NCBI RefSeq assembly: GCF_900635155.1
Contig: NZ_LR134002.1
Span: forward strand, 310,001-374,000
Direction: 5' to 3'
Origin: Streptococcus sanguinis
GTDB taxonomy: Bacteria; Bacillota; Bacilli; Lactobacillales; Streptococcaceae
Length of the DNA: 64,000 nt
A model generated the notes under the pieces. The model worked only from the letters and a program-made list of their open reading frames with translations, made no database searches and had not been told where the DNA came from. Positions 1 to 9,081 of this stretch are shown one piece after another; position 1 is the stretch's first letter, and the number at the start of each line of letters is the position of its first letter. A program made the position numbers and the translations under genes.

Positions 1-79
1 GCAGCAGAAAGAACTGGCTAAGCAAAGGAAATTCGAACTCAAACAGCAAAAACGATTGGAAAAGCACAAGGGGCATTGA
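1..79 (+). CDS. C-terminal end of a YjdF-family (DUF2992-like) protein, partial
   Basis: Only the last 25 codons are in the window, read in frame 2 and ending with TGA at 77-79. The peptide is very rich in Lys, Gln and Arg and ends in KQQKRLEKHKGH. A basic tail ending in a KEKHKG-like sequence is typical of the YjdF/DUF2992 family, small proteins of unknown function. The start and most of the protein lie upstream, so the family call rests on the tail alone and is tentative. Confidence 0.45.
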   Translation, partial: QQKELAKQRKFELKQQKRLEKHKGH

Positions 80-104
80 GCCTGGTTTTTCTTATTTATA
101 TGGG

Positions 105-130
105 AAAGTCTTCCGTAGGGAGGCTTTTTC
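105..130 (+). terminator. Rho-independent terminator
   Basis: A 10-bp stem (105-114 with 118-127, including G-U pairs) has a 3-nt loop and runs into a T tract, 25 bases after the upstream stop codon. Confidence 0.7.
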
Positions 131-267
131 ATTTGTCAGGCAATCGGTGAGTGGCTTGAAAAGTGAATTGATTTCTCCAAGTCGTTTTATTTGACAGATG
201 TAACAAAAGTTATTACAATATAATCATAAAATAAAAATTACAAGAGTAGTTTTAAAAAGGAGAGTTT

Positions 268-489
268 ATGATTGAAATTACATATTTGGATGCTGTCAAG
301 CAAGAGCGGAAGATGACCTTTGAGTCTTATCAGGAGTTTGAGCAGTCCCAGCAAGCCTGCTTGATTGGAGTGGCAGATTATTACCCAGTTAAAAAATTGA
401 CTTATAAAGGCCATGATTTGAACTATCAGGGTACTTACGGCGACGTCTTCTTTTTCCTGATGAAGCAGGATTTGACAAAGTTTGACTAA
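268..489 (+). CDS. DUF4649 family small protein
   Basis: A 73-residue acidic soluble protein starting MIEITYLDA, preceded by AAAGGAG seven bases before the ATG. The sequence resembles the DUF4649 family, short proteins of unknown function in streptococci. There is no signal peptide or membrane segment. A TATAAT at 219-224 with TTGACA at 191-196 lies upstream, but the 22-bp spacing is too long for a normal promoter. The gene is 18 bases upstream of trxA and probably co-transcribed with it; nothing in the sequence says what it does. Confidence 0.75.
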   Translation: MIEITYLDAVKQERKMTFESYQEFEQSQQACLIGVADYYPVKKLTYKGHDLNYQGTYGDVFFFLMKQDLTKFD

Positions 490-507
490 GAATAAAGGAG
501 AAAAATA

Positions 508-822
508 ATGGTAAAAGCAATCACAGATGCAACATTTGAGCAAGAAACAAAAGACGGATTGGTGCTCATTGACTTTTGGGCGACTTGGTGCGGACCTTGT
601 CGGATGCAGGGGCCAATCCTTGACAAACTCTCAGAGGAACTTTCCGAAGATGAGCTCAAGATTGTCAAGATGGATGTGGATGAAAATCCAGCTACAGCAC
701 GCGCCTTTGGTATCATGTCTATCCCAACCTTGCTCTTTAAAAAAGACGGTCAAGTCGTCAAGCAGCTAGCGGGTGTCCATACAGCCCAGCAGATTAAAGC
801 GATTGTGGCAGACTTGGGATAA
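508..822 (+). CDS. trxA: Thioredoxin
   Basis: A 104-residue thioredoxin, the usual family length. The redox motif WCGPC is at residues 27-31, preceded by the conserved DFWAxWC context, and the cis-proline loop (SIPT) is in the second half. It reduces disulfides of cytoplasmic proteins and is itself recycled by thioredoxin reductase with NADPH. AAAGGAG precedes the ATG. It is the last gene of a two-gene unit with the DUF4649 gene and is followed by a terminator. Confidence 0.95.
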   Translation: MVKAITDATFEQETKDGLVLIDFWATWCGPCRMQGPILDKLSEELSEDELKIVKMDVDENPATARAFGIMSIPTLLFKKDGQVVKQLAGVHTAQQIKAIVADLG

Positions 823-860
823 GGTGAGTGGAAGATTAAATTAGACCTATTTAAAATTGA

Positions 861-890
861 GGCTGCTCTGGTTATAGAGTGGTCTTTTTT
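861..890 (+). terminator. Terminator after trxA
   Basis: A 9-bp stem (861-869 with 876-884, three G-U pairs) is followed by a run of T. Confidence 0.7.
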
Positions 891-1029
891 ATTGCGATTG
901 TAACAATAAGAAGTCAATTTAAAAAATTTGTTCGAAAATTCACATTTTAAGGTATAATAAGTAGAAGTATTTTTTCCAATGGGTCTCGTTAGGGAGTCGG
1001 GTTATTTAAAACATGATGGGAATGTGGTA

Positions 1030-1389
1030 ATGTTAATGATTGAGTTGCTAAAACATCTTTTATTTGTTTTTATGATTTTTACACCATTTGTTGCCCCAGC
1101 TGTTTTTTGTTTCTTTGTGGGGTGGATGATTCCTAGAGAGCAGATAACGCAAAAAAGAATCATACTAGTACTAGCCTTGTTGATTCCAATTTTGCTTTTG
1201 ATTTCCTATTGTGCTCCTCAGATTTTAGGACTGGTTTTTTGGAGTCTGATTTGGTTTTTCATCGGGCTGCTGCGAATGAAGAATTATACTAAGTCACAGT
1301 ACTGGACAAGATGGCTTATATTTATCGCTTGTTTTAGTGCCTATATTTTACTTTATCTCCGCTTTTTTGGATCGCTTTATTTTTATTAA
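1030..1389 (+). CDS. Small hypothetical membrane protein
   Basis: Not recognised. The protein is almost entirely hydrophobic with about four membrane-spanning segments (lead sequence LLKHLLFVFMIF, then VFCFFVGWMI, LALLIPILLLISY and a C-terminal pair). A TATAAT at 953-958 is a plausible -10. The reading frame is open from an ATG at 979, but no ribosome binding site precedes it, and the hydrophobic part starts after the ATGs at 1030 and 1036; I chose 1030. It stands alone between trxA and the convergent pepF. Confidence 0.5.
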   Translation: MLMIELLKHLLFVFMIFTPFVAPAVFCFFVGWMIPREQITQKRIILVLALLIPILLLISYCAPQILGLVFWSLIWFFIGLLRMKNYTKSQYWTRWLIFIACFSAYILLYLRFFGSLYFY

Positions 1390-1394
1390 ACTTA

Positions 1395-1429
1395 AAAATC
1401 AGCTTGAAGATTTGCTTCAAGCTGATTTT
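1395..1429. terminator. Bidirectional terminator between convergent genes
   Basis: A perfect 15-bp stem (1395-1409 with 1415-1429) has a 5-nt loop, with A-rich and T-rich flanks. It lies between a + strand gene ending at 1389 and pepF, which ends at 1439 on the - strand, so it can serve both. Confidence 0.9.
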
Positions 1430-1438
1430 GTTTATTCT

Positions 1439-3235
1439 TTATTCCCCCAACTCCTCGCTGTATGCAATAATCTGATCAACTGTGTCAGACAAGAATTGGA
1501 TGGTATCACGGAGTGGTTTGTCTGTTGAGATATCCGCTCCGATAATCATAGCTGACTCAAGCGGAGTCTTGCTGCCGCCAGATTTGAGTAGTTCCAGCCA
1601 GTCACGGGCACCATTTTCGTCATTTTTCAAATGTAGGTAGCCAGCAGTAGAGATGACTAAGCCTGCTGAGTAAGTGTAGCTGTAAAGCCCCATGTAGTAG
1701 TGGGCTTGACGCATCCAGGTCAGGGCAGCATCGTCGTCAATCTCAACGGCATCCCCCCAGAACTCTGTCAAGACTTCTTTCATGATAGCGTTGAGTTTGC
1801 TTGCGCCAAAGGTTCCGCCTTCTTCAATCAAAGTATAGACCTTGCGTTGGAAGGCAGCTTCCAGCAAGTGAGTAATGAAGTTGTGGAAGTAAGTATCCGT
1901 CAGACGGTGAGCCAGGGCAAAGCGTTTCTGGCGTGGGTTATCAAATTGGCGCTCCAGATAATCACTGAGCAGGAGCTCATTAAAGGTAGATGGTGCTTCC
2001 ACATAGTAGGTGGACATGTGGGCGTTGAAATAGCTTTGGTGATTGTCTGAGAAGATAAACTGACCAGAGTGGCCAATCTCGTGAATCAGAGTGTAGACAT
2101 CACTCATACGGCCAGTCCAGCTCATAAGGACATAAGGGTGAACCCGATAAGGATCCGCAGCATAGCCTCCAGAGTCTTTTCCGGCATTGGCTGCAAAGTC
2201 TACCCAGCGTTCTTCCTTATAGCGAGCAACTTCTTGACAATACTCTTGCCCGAGTGGCTTGACTGACTTCATGACCAGGTCATAGGCATCGTCAATGCTG
2301 ACTTCGGGATTGAGCTCGCTGTCCAAGTCTAGCTTCCAGTCGGCAAGAGTCATTTTTTCAAGTCCGTTTACCTTAGCGACATGCTTGAGGTATTTCTGAG
2401 CTACTGGGGCAAATTCGCTCATAATCAAGTCGATCTGCCGGTCAAACATAGAGCGATCAACTTCTTGCTCTGCCAGTAAGTAGTCAAAGACAGAGTCATA
2501 GCCCTTCATGTCAGCCAGCAATTTTTCGGACTTGACCTGAGCCAGATAGGCAGCAGCGGCAGTGTTTTGGTGCTGACGAAGTCCTTCTGAGAAAGAGCGA
2601 AAAGCTTTTTCGCGGATTTCTGCATTTTCATGGTTTTGATAGAAATTCTCATAGGTGACAAAGCTGTTTTTGTAAACCTTGCCGTCTACTTCAAAGTCAG
2701 CCATAGCAAAGTCGCCGGCCCGCATCTTGGTGTAAATATCCTGTGGACTGTAAAAGACTTCACCTAGATTGGTCAAAGCTTTTTCGACATCCGCTCCCAG
2801 ATAGTGGGCTTTTTTGATTTTAGCCTGGCGAATGGCTGAAGTCAGATGGGGCTCTTGGCCTAGTTTTTCTAAGACAGCTTCATCTGCACCGACCAGGGCG
2901 TCGTCAAAGAAGTTGAGTGCGACATTGGCTTCCGTCTCAAACTCCATAGCTGCTTGGGCAATCTGCGCAAAGCTCTCGTTACCAAAGTCAGTAGTCTGAG
3001 GCATAAAGCCGTAGTTGCCGATGTGGCTGATTTGGATATAAATCTGCTCTAACTCAGCAAAAGCCCGTTCAAAATCTTCGAAAGTGCTAAGCTTGCCTTG
3101 ATAATCACGGACAAATTTCTGGATGTCCTCTCTGGCCTTTTCAATGGCTCGTAGGAAGTCCTCCTGGTCTTGGTAAAGGGCTGTTAGGTCCCAGAGTTCA
3201 TTTTCTGGAAATTCAGAACGATGTTTTTGTTCCAT
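1439..3235 (-). CDS. pepF: Oligoendopeptidase F (M3 metallopeptidase)
   Basis: A 598-residue cytoplasmic zinc peptidase of family M3B, near the typical 600 residues. The zinc-binding HEIGH is at residues 385-389, and the downstream helix with the third Glu ligand follows in the STYYVEAPSTFNE segment. It hydrolyses short oligopeptides taken up by Opp-type transporters. The - strand start is preceded by AAAGGAG, and a TG-extended -10 (TGCTATACT) lies at about 3265-3272. It is transcribed alone, convergent with the small membrane protein. Confidence 0.95.
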   Translation of the reverse strand: MEQKHRSEFPENELWDLTALYQDQEDFLRAIEKAREDIQKFVRDYQGKLSTFEDFERAFAELEQIYIQISHIGNYGFMPQTTDFGNESFAQIAQAAMEFETEANVALNFFDDALVGADEAVLEKLGQEPHLTSAIRQAKIKKAHYLGADVEKALTNLGEVFYSPQDIYTKMRAGDFAMADFEVDGKVYKNSFVTYENFYQNHENAEIREKAFRSFSEGLRQHQNTAAAAYLAQVKSEKLLADMKGYDSVFDYLLAEQEVDRSMFDRQIDLIMSEFAPVAQKYLKHVAKVNGLEKMTLADWKLDLDSELNPEVSIDDAYDLVMKSVKPLGQEYCQEVARYKEERWVDFAANAGKDSGGYAADPYRVHPYVLMSWTGRMSDVYTLIHEIGHSGQFIFSDNHQSYFNAHMSTYYVEAPSTFNELLLSDYLERQFDNPRQKRFALAHRLTDTYFHNFITHLLEAAFQRKVYTLIEEGGTFGASKLNAIMKEVLTEFWGDAVEIDDDAALTWMRQAHYYMGLYSYTYSAGLVISTAGYLHLKNDENGARDWLELLKSGGSKTPLESAMIIGADISTDKPLRDTIQFLSDTVDQIIAYSEELGE

Positions 3236-3272
3236 AGTCTACTCCTTTTGTCGTATATAGAAATAGTATAGC

Positions 3273-3301
3273 AAAAAATCCCCCAAAATGTCTTTGGGGG
3301 A
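3273..3301 (-). terminator. Terminator of the MFS gene
   Basis: A perfect 9-bp GC-rich stem (3279-3287 with 3293-3301) is followed on the - strand by six T. It lies downstream of the MFS transporter and upstream of the pepF promoter. Confidence 0.85.
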
Positions 3302-3349
3302 GAAGGATAAGTCAGTAATTTTTAGATGTTTGTCATTTGAGTATAAAAG

Positions 3350-4711
3350 TCAAAGTTTCTTTGCGGCAATCTTTTTAAAAAGCAGTAGATAAGATAAGAA
3401 TACGAAAATAACCAAGCCCAATAAAAGGGTAAAGACGTTTTGAGTTCCTTTTGTCATATTGGGAGCTTGATTGGCGATGACAGCTGTGACTGCAGTACCT
3501 ATAGCGCCCGCAAAGGTTTGGGCCAGTTGAAACAGCGCGGTCGTATCTGCAGTCTTTCCTTTATCAACTTGAGTCGTCGCTAGGGCAAGTGTGTTATTAA
3601 AGGCCATGTTTCGCCCCAAGGTAAAGCAAATATAAATCGCAATAACAGCTGTTAAGGTGAGTTCTTTTGTAAAGATAAGGAGCAAGAGTACAGCAAGGAA
3701 AAGAAGAGAATTTCCTGTAAAAAGGGTTGGTTTCGGACCTTTTCTATCATAGAGTTTACCAAATACAGGAGAGAGAAAGGCTCCGAGCATGGTTCCTGGA
3801 AGTAGTGCGAAGCCTGCCTGAGCGGTTGAAATGTCTTTTTCTATGACCAGGAAGTTGGGAATCAGAAAGTTGGCCGATAGGTTGATAAATTGAAAAATAA
3901 AGAAGGGTAAAATAGCCAATAAGACCGTTGGTTGCCTTAAGATACGAATATCTAGGAATGGATGATCGATTTTCAAGCTCCGATAGATGAAGCAAGCTAG
4001 TGGCAGTAGGCAGAGAGCAAGATAGAGCCAATCGATATGTCCTTCTTCTAAGCTAGAGATGGCTACAATGGCAAAGACGAGTGAGCTTGCTAGGAGAAGA
4101 AATGAGAGGAGATCAAAGGCGCGTTTCCTAGACTTCTCGGAATTTCTTAAAAAGAAAAAGCCAAGAATAAAGGAAATGATTGGGACAGGAAGAATAAAGG
4201 TATAAATCATATGCCAGTCAAAACGACTAATCATAAAACCACCGTAAGTCGGCCCAATTGCTGGTGCTAGGCTGACCACCATCCCAGACAAGCCCATATA
4301 GGTTCCAATTTTTTGCTTAGGAACACGCTCAACAATCAAGTTAAAGAGCAAAGGAATGGCTAATCCAGTAGCTCCTCCTTGCAAGATTCTCCCTACCATC
4401 AAGATGGGAAAGCTGGAAGCCAGCATGGCAATCAGCGTTCCCAAGCAAAAGTTGGCCAAAGCGGTAAAGAGAATGGTTCTCTCTTTCCAATTGTGGGCTA
4501 AGGTCGCTCCTAAAGTAATCGTAATGGCCACTGCTAACAAATACCCTGTTGTAATCCATTGCAGCGTTCCCAATCCTAACCCAAAGACCTTGCTTAGGTG
4601 CGGGAAGGTTACATTCATACTAGTTTCAGATAAGATGCCTGCAAAGCTGACTAAGGCTGTCGCAAGGAGCGAAAAAAAATCTTTCTTTTCAACTGTTTGA
4701 TGTTCTGGCAC
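3350..4711 (-). CDS. MFS drug/multidrug efflux transporter, DHA2 (EmrB/LmrB-like)
   Basis: A proton-coupled major facilitator with about 12-14 membrane segments. The motif C type sequence (AIGPTYGG) typical of drug:H+ antiporters is in helix 5, and GRILQGG follows helix 4. I place the start at a GTG (4709-4711) because AAAGGAG lies eight bases before it. The in-frame ATG at 4742-4744 lies about where transcription would begin (-10 TATAAT at 4752-4757), has no ribosome binding site, and would add 11 polar residues. The substrate is unknown. It is monocistronic, ending in the hairpin at 3279-3301. Confidence 0.85.
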   Translation of the reverse strand: MPEHQTVEKKDFFSLLATALVSFAGILSETSMNVTFPHLSKVFGLGLGTLQWITTGYLLAVAITITLGATLAHNWKERTILFTALANFCLGTLIAMLASSFPILMVGRILQGGATGLAIPLLFNLIVERVPKQKIGTYMGLSGMVVSLAPAIGPTYGGFMISRFDWHMIYTFILPVPIISFILGFFFLRNSEKSRKRAFDLLSFLLLASSLVFAIVAISSLEEGHIDWLYLALCLLPLACFIYRSLKIDHPFLDIRILRQPTVLLAILPFFIFQFINLSANFLIPNFLVIEKDISTAQAGFALLPGTMLGAFLSPVFGKLYDRKGPKPTLFTGNSLLFLAVLLLLIFTKELTLTAVIAIYICFTLGRNMAFNNTLALATTQVDKGKTADTTALFQLAQTFAGAIGTAVTAVIANQAPNMTKGTQNVFTLLLGLVIFVFLSYLLLFKKIAAKKL

Positions 4712-4751
4712 GATTGTCTCCTTTACATGTTTGAAATGAGTCACTGTATTT

Positions 4752-4780
4752 ATTATAAAGCAAGAAGTCCTCTTTGAAAA
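4752..4780 (-). promoter_or_regulatory. Promoter of the MFS transporter
   Basis: On the - strand TTTTCA (4775-4780) and TATAAT (4752-4757) are separated by 17 bp. This places the transcription start close to 4745, downstream of which the GTG start at 4711 has its own ribosome binding site. Confidence 0.6.
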
Positions 4781-4915
4781 GTGAATAGTGGCTATACCGC
4801 CATCCTATTTGACGAATCGAAAGGGAAAAAACGAACTCTGACAGCCAACTATAATCAGCTATAGAAAAGAAAAATAGATTTTCAGTACTTTTATAGAAAA
4901 AAGCCATTTCCAGTC

Positions 4916-4945
4916 TTTTTCTTTTGCCTGAAATTGTGGTAAAAT
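4916..4945 (+). promoter_or_regulatory. pnpA promoter
   Basis: A TG-extended -10 (TGGTAAAAT, hexamer at 4940-4945) follows a T-rich weak -35 about 18 bp upstream. It predicts a leader of roughly 185 nt before pnpA. Confidence 0.5.
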
Positions 4946-4964
4946 AAGGTCTGTACGTGCTTGA

Positions 4965-5088
4965 TACAAAGATGAGGATATAATAAGTTGCTAAGACCAT
5001 GATATCAAAGCTAAAATTCTGAGAAGGTTAGTTGTCAGCTGTGATTATACTATGAGCTTTTGACGGTCTTAATATCTTGATCTTTGTA
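4965..5088 (+). promoter_or_regulatory. Long imperfect duplex in the pnpA leader
   Basis: Three successive helices can nest. 4965-4980 pairs with about 5072-5088 (nine matched at the base, then GATAT with ATATC). AAGACC (4992-4997) pairs with GGTCTT (5065-5070). TCAAAGCT near 5005 pairs with AGCTTTTGA near 5055. In Escherichia coli the pnp leader forms a duplex cut by RNase III that lets PNPase repress its own synthesis; a similar role here is inference. Confidence 0.5.
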
Positions 5089-5136
5089 GCCAAGGCGTAT
5101 GAAAAAATTTGAGCATGTGCTCGGCAAGGAGTCTTT

Positions 5137-7338
5137 ATGACAAAACAAGTTTTTAAAACCGTTTTTGCAGGTCGTGAGCTGGTAGTTGAAACCGGTCAGG
5201 TTGCAAAGCAGGCAAATGGCAGCGCCGTTGTTCGCTATGGAGAAAGTACCGTTTTAACTGCGGCTACTATGTCCAAAAAGATGGCTACTGGTGACTTTTT
5301 CCCATTGCAGGTCAACTATGAGGAAAAAATGTATGCGGCTGGAAAATATCCTGGTGGCTTTAACAAGCGCGAAGGCCGTCCGTCAACAGATGCGACTTTG
5401 ACTGCCCGCTTGATTGACCGCCCAATTCGTCCTATGTTTGCGGAAGGCTTCCGCAATGAAGTTCAGGTTATCAATACTGTTCTTTCTTATGACGAAGATG
5501 CTTCGCCTCAAATGGCTGCTATGTTCGGTAGCTCTCTGGCTCTTTCTATCTCAGATATTCCTTTTAACGGCCCTATCGCAGGAGTTCAGGTCGGCTATGT
5601 AGACGGTGAATTTATCATCAATCCTAGCAAGGAACAAAAAGAAGTTTCACTTTTGGAACTGACAGTGGCTGGTACCAAAGATGCTATCAACATGGTAGAG
5701 TCTGGAGCCAAGGAACTGACTGAAGATATCATGTTAGAAGCCCTTCTCAAAGGGCACGAAGCGGTTAAAGAATTGATCGCCTTCCAGGAAGAAATTGTCG
5801 CAGCAGTCGGCAAGGAAAAAGCAGAAGTAGAATTGCTGCATGTTGATGAAGAGCTGCAGGCAGAGATTGTCGCAGCCTACAACAGTGACTTGCAAAAGGC
5901 TGTTCAGGTAGAAGAAAAGCTGGCGCGCGAAGCCGCAACTCAGGCTGTCAAAGACCAAGTCACAGCAGTTTATGAAGAGAAATACGCGGATCACGAAGAA
6001 TTCGACCGCATTATGCGGGATGTGGCTGAAATCTTGGAGCAAATGGAGCATGCAGAAGTGCGCCGTTTGATTACTGAAGATAAGGTCCGTCCTGACGGCC
6101 GTAAGGTTGATGAAATCCGTCCGCTGGATGCGGAAGTGGATTATCTGCCGCGAGTTCACGGTTCTGGTCTCTTTACTCGTGGTCAAACCCAAGCCTTGTC
6201 TGTCCTGACTCTGGCACCAATGGGCGAAACGCAAATCGTGGACGGCTTGGATCCAGAATACAAGAAACGTTTCATGCACCACTATAATTTCCCACAATAC
6301 TCTGTCGGTGAGACAGGCCGTTATGGGGCTCCTGGCCGTCGTGAAATTGGACACGGTGCTCTTGGGGAACGTGCCTTGGAGCAAGTTTTGCCTAGCTTGG
6401 AAGAGTTTCCTTACGCTATCCGCTTGGTGGCAGAAGTCTTGGAGTCAAACGGTTCTTCCTCACAGGCCTCTATCTGTGCGGGGACTTTGGCTCTGATGGC
6501 AGGTGGTGTGCCGATTAAGGCACCGGTTGCCGGAATTGCTATGGGCTTGATTTCAGATGGCAGCAACTACACAGTTCTGACGGACATTCAAGGTTTGGAA
6601 GACCATTTTGGCGACATGGACTTTAAGGTAGCTGGTACCCGCGAAGGGATTACCGCCCTGCAGATGGATATTAAGATTGAAGGAATTACAGCGGAAATCC
6701 TGACAGAAGCTCTGGCTCAGGCTAAGAAAGCCCGCTTTGAAATTCTGGACTTGATTGAAGCGACAATTCCAGCTCCTCGTCCTGAGCTAGCTCCAACTGC
6801 TCCGAAAATCGACACTATCAAGATTGATGTGGACAAGATTAAGATTGTCATCGGAAAAGGCGGGGAAACCATCGATAAGATCATCGCTGAGACCGGCGTT
6901 AAGATTGACATTGATGAAGAAGGAAATGTATCCATCTACTCCAGTGATCAAGATGCGATTAATCGTGCTAAGGAAATCATTGCTGGCTTGGTTCGCGAAG
7001 CAAAAGTGGACGAAGTTTACCATGCCAAGGTTGTTCGAATTGAGAAATTCGGTGCCTTTGTCAATCTCTTTGACAAGACGGATGCTCTGGTTCACATTTC
7101 AGAGCTGGCTTGGACTCGGACCAACAACGTCGAAGATGTCGTACAAATCGGTGATGAAGTGGATGTCAAGGTGATCAAGATTGATGCCAAAGGCCGGGTA
7201 GATGCTTCCATGAAAGTATTGCTGCCGCGTCCACCAAAGTCTGATAAACTGAAACATCATCATGACAAGGGACATCATCCGCGCAAGGAGCACAAGGGCC
7301 ATAAGGACCATCAAGAAAGCCCTAAAATAGAAAAATAA
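5137..7338 (+). CDS. pnp: Polyribonucleotide nucleotidyltransferase (PNPase)
   Basis: 733 residues. It carries two RNase PH domains (about 1-220 and 310-530) separated by the all-alpha linker, a KH domain (about 555-615) with its GKGG loop at 573, and an S1 domain (about 620-690). It degrades RNA 3' to 5' phosphorolytically as a trimeric ring and takes part in mRNA turnover. After S1 comes a short tail rich in His and Lys ([19 protein letters not shown]), which looks lineage-specific. AAGGAG precedes the ATG. It heads the pnp-cysE-cysS-mrnC cluster. Confidence 0.97.
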   Translation: MTKQVFKTVFAGRELVVETGQVAKQANGSAVVRYGESTVLTAATMSKKMATGDFFPLQVNYEEKMYAAGKYPGGFNKREGRPSTDATLTARLIDRPIRPMFAEGFRNEVQVINTVLSYDEDASPQMAAMFGSSLALSISDIPFNGPIAGVQVGYVDGEFIINPSKEQKEVSLLELTVAGTKDAINMVESGAKELTEDIMLEALLKGHEAVKELIAFQEEIVAAVGKEKAEVELLHVDEELQAEIVAAYNSDLQKAVQVEEKLAREAATQAVKDQVTAVYEEKYADHEEFDRIMRDVAEILEQMEHAEVRRLITEDKVRPDGRKVDEIRPLDAEVDYLPRVHGSGLFTRGQTQALSVLTLAPMGETQIVDGLDPEYKKRFMHHYNFPQYSVGETGRYGAPGRREIGHGALGERALEQVLPSLEEFPYAIRLVAEVLESNGSSSQASICAGTLALMAGGVPIKAPVAGIAMGLISDGSNYTVLTDIQGLEDHFGDMDFKVAGTREGITALQMDIKIEGITAEILTEALAQAKKARFEILDLIEATIPAPRPELAPTAPKIDTIKIDVDKIKIVIGKGGETIDKIIAETGVKIDIDEEGNVSIYSSDQDAINRAKEIIAGLVREAKVDEVYHAKVVRIEKFGAFVNLFDKTDALVHISELAWTRTNNVEDVVQIGDEVDVKVIKIDAKGRVDASMKVLLPRPPKSDKLKHHHDKGHHPRKEHKGHKDHQESPKIEK

Positions 7339-7400
7339 GAGGTCGCTTACCCTGTAGACCTCATCAGAAATCGGCAGAGACGAGCCTAGTTCTCGTCTCT
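7339..7400 (+). terminator. Two adjacent hairpins between pnp and cysE
   Basis: A 6-bp stem (7339-7344 with 7357-7362) begins right after the pnp stop. A perfect 9-bp stem (7376-7384 with 7392-7400) follows. The T tract behind the second is poor (CCTTGTTT), so this may be a leaky terminator or a 3'-end protecting or processing structure inside the operon. Confidence 0.5.
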
Positions 7401-7428
7401 CCTTGTTTAGAGAAGGAAGGAGGCCAGC

Positions 7429-8046
7429 ATGGGTTGGTGGAAGGAATCCATTGATATTGTAAAAGAAAATGACCCGGCGGCACGAACGTCGTTAGAAGTC
7501 TTGCTAACCTATCCAGGCATCAAAGCTTTGGCGGCCCACCGCCTCTCGCATTTTTTGTGGCGGCACGGCTTCAAGCTGCTGGCGCGTATGCACAGTCAAT
7601 TCTGGCGTTTCTGGACCCAGATTGAGATTCATCCCGGCGCTCAGATTGAGTCAGGTGTCTTCATTGACCATGGCAGTGGGCTGGTGATCGGAGAGACAGC
7701 CATTGTGGAGAAGGGGGCCATGCTTTATCACGGCGTGACCCTAGGCGGTACGGGCAAGGATACAGGCAAGCGACATCCGACCGTGCGTCGAGGTGCCTTG
7801 GTCTCTGCTCATGCCCAAGTCATTGGACCGATTGAGATTGGTGAAAAAGCCAAGGTTGGAGCCGGTGCAGTTGTAGTGGCAGATGTTCCAAGTGATGTGA
7901 CAGTTGTTGGTGTACCAGCGAAGATTGTTCGTGTCCACGGTAAGAAAGACGAGCCAACCATTCACGAGGTAGAAGAGAAGCGGGAATATTATCTAGACAA
8001 GCTAGAGCATGCCCGCGAAGCCAGTCACCATTCATCAAGTCTTTAG
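7429..8046 (+). CDS. cysE: Serine O-acetyltransferase
   Basis: 205 residues. It transfers acetyl from acetyl-CoA to serine, giving O-acetylserine, the first step of cysteine synthesis. The left-handed beta-helix repeats (DHGSGLVIGETAIVEKGAMLYHGVTLGGTG, where His and Asp act in catalysis) are clear from about residue 80, and VGAGAVVVADVP closes the coil. It has the short N-terminal domain usual in Firmicutes. GGAAGGAGG precedes the ATG. It lies between pnp and small metabolic genes leading to cysS, a common streptococcal order. Confidence 0.95.
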   Translation: MGWWKESIDIVKENDPAARTSLEVLLTYPGIKALAAHRLSHFLWRHGFKLLARMHSQFWRFWTQIEIHPGAQIESGVFIDHGSGLVIGETAIVEKGAMLYHGVTLGGTGKDTGKRHPTVRRGALVSAHAQVIGPIEIGEKAKVGAGAVVVADVPSDVTVVGVPAKIVRVHGKKDEPTIHEVEEKREYYLDKLEHAREASHHSSSL

Positions 8047-8094
8047 AAAAGGTTGGCAAAGTTATCGAAGTGAAATATGACAGGAGGAACCGAC

Positions 8095-8295
8095 ATGTCA
8101 GATTTATCAGATGCTATTTTGAACCAGGTAGTCCTTGAACTGAAAGAGCGCTTGGACGGTCCTGCCAAGGAGCGCTTTATCAAACTACCGCTTAGCCACC
8201 AGCGCGAATGGGCTCGCTATATCAGTGAAGCTAAAAAAGATGAGACCAAACTGCGTCGCATAGAAAAGATGAAGGTGGATTTGCTGAAGCCTTAA
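8095..8295 (+). CDS. YdeI/OmpD-associated (OmdA-like) small protein
   Basis: 66 residues. The C-terminal half LSHQREWARYISEAKKDETKLRRIEKM matches the short YdeI/OmpD-associated domain, where a Ser-His-(R/Q)-(R/K)-E start and an EAKKxETxxRRIEK run are typical. Its biochemical role is not established. I chose the ATG at 8095 because GGAGG lies seven bases before it; an in-frame ATG at 8077 has no such site. It sits 48 bases after cysE and 13 bases before the phosphorylase gene. Confidence 0.75.
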   Translation: MSDLSDAILNQVVLELKERLDGPAKERFIKLPLSHQREWARYISEAKKDETKLRRIEKMKVDLLKP

Positions 8296-8308
8296 AGAAA
8301 GAGAAGTT

Positions 8309-9073
8309 ATGCTATTAGAGGAATTTGAAGATGTAGCAGCAGTCATTGAGCCAACAGATAGGCAGATTATTGACAAGGGTGAGGTGTGCGAAACCATCAT
8401 CCTGTCCTTTAATGGAGAAATTCTGAAACGTTTGATTGAGTCAGAGGAAGTCTATCCAGGAGGCTATTTGAAAAGCATAAACGGACAGCATCCATGGTAT
8501 ATTTATGGCCAAGGACCTAGCAAGCTAGCAGTTATGTTGGCTCCAATTGGGGCTCCCATGATAGTTGGCCAGCTGGAGGAGTTGGCGGCTAGAGGCTTCA
8601 AGAATTTCATTATTCTAGGTTCCTGTGGCGTTTTGGATCGCTCAATTGAGGCGGATAAAATCATCCTGCCGGCTGCTGCTTTGCGAGATGAAGGGACTAG
8701 CTATCACTATGCCCCACCGGGTGACGAAGTAGCCTATGACGAGTCTCTGCTGATCGAGCTGGAAGCCATCTTTGACAAGCACAATATCGAGCATATCCGC
8801 ACCAAGTCTTGGACGACTGATGCCTTTTATCGAGAAACGCCTGATAAGGTCAAGCGTCGCTTGGCTGCTGGAGCCAAAGTGGTGGACATGGAAGCTTCAG
8901 CTATCATGGCTTGGAGTCAATTTCGCAAGAGTAAAGTCTATCAGTTCTTCTACACAGCTGACTATGTGGATCATCATAACCGAACCTGGGATGCCCGCCA
9001 TGAAGAGCGGACAGCTGATGCCATGACTTTTTTCACTATCGCTTTGACAATAGCAAAGGAACTAGAAAGGTAA
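8309..9073 (+). CDS. Nucleoside phosphorylase (PNP/UDP family)
   Basis: A 254-residue protein of the PNP_UDP_1 fold. The phosphate-binding style segment VMLAPIGAPMIVGQLEELAARG and the glycine-rich IILGSCGVLD are visible. The VDMEASAIMAW motif places a Met-Glu pair in the ribose site, as in uridine/purine phosphorylases. It should cleave a nucleoside to base plus ribose-1-phosphate, probably in salvage; base specificity cannot be read. It is in a tight run with its neighbours (13 and 8 bases). GAAAGAGAAG precedes the ATG. Confidence 0.85.
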   Translation: MLLEEFEDVAAVIEPTDRQIIDKGEVCETIILSFNGEILKRLIESEEVYPGGYLKSINGQHPWYIYGQGPSKLAVMLAPIGAPMIVGQLEELAARGFKNFIILGSCGVLDRSIEADKIILPAAALRDEGTSYHYAPPGDEVAYDESLLIELEAIFDKHNIEHIRTKSWTTDAFYRETPDKVKRRLAAGAKVVDMEASAIMAWSQFRKSKVYQFFYTADYVDHHNRTWDARHEERTADAMTFFTIALTIAKELER

Positions 9074-9081
9074 CTACAAGA

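Noticed and set aside
191..224. TTGACA and TATAAT before the DUF4649 gene
   Set aside because: The 22-bp spacing is too long for a standard promoter and there is no dyad as in MerR promoters; only the TATAAT may be used.
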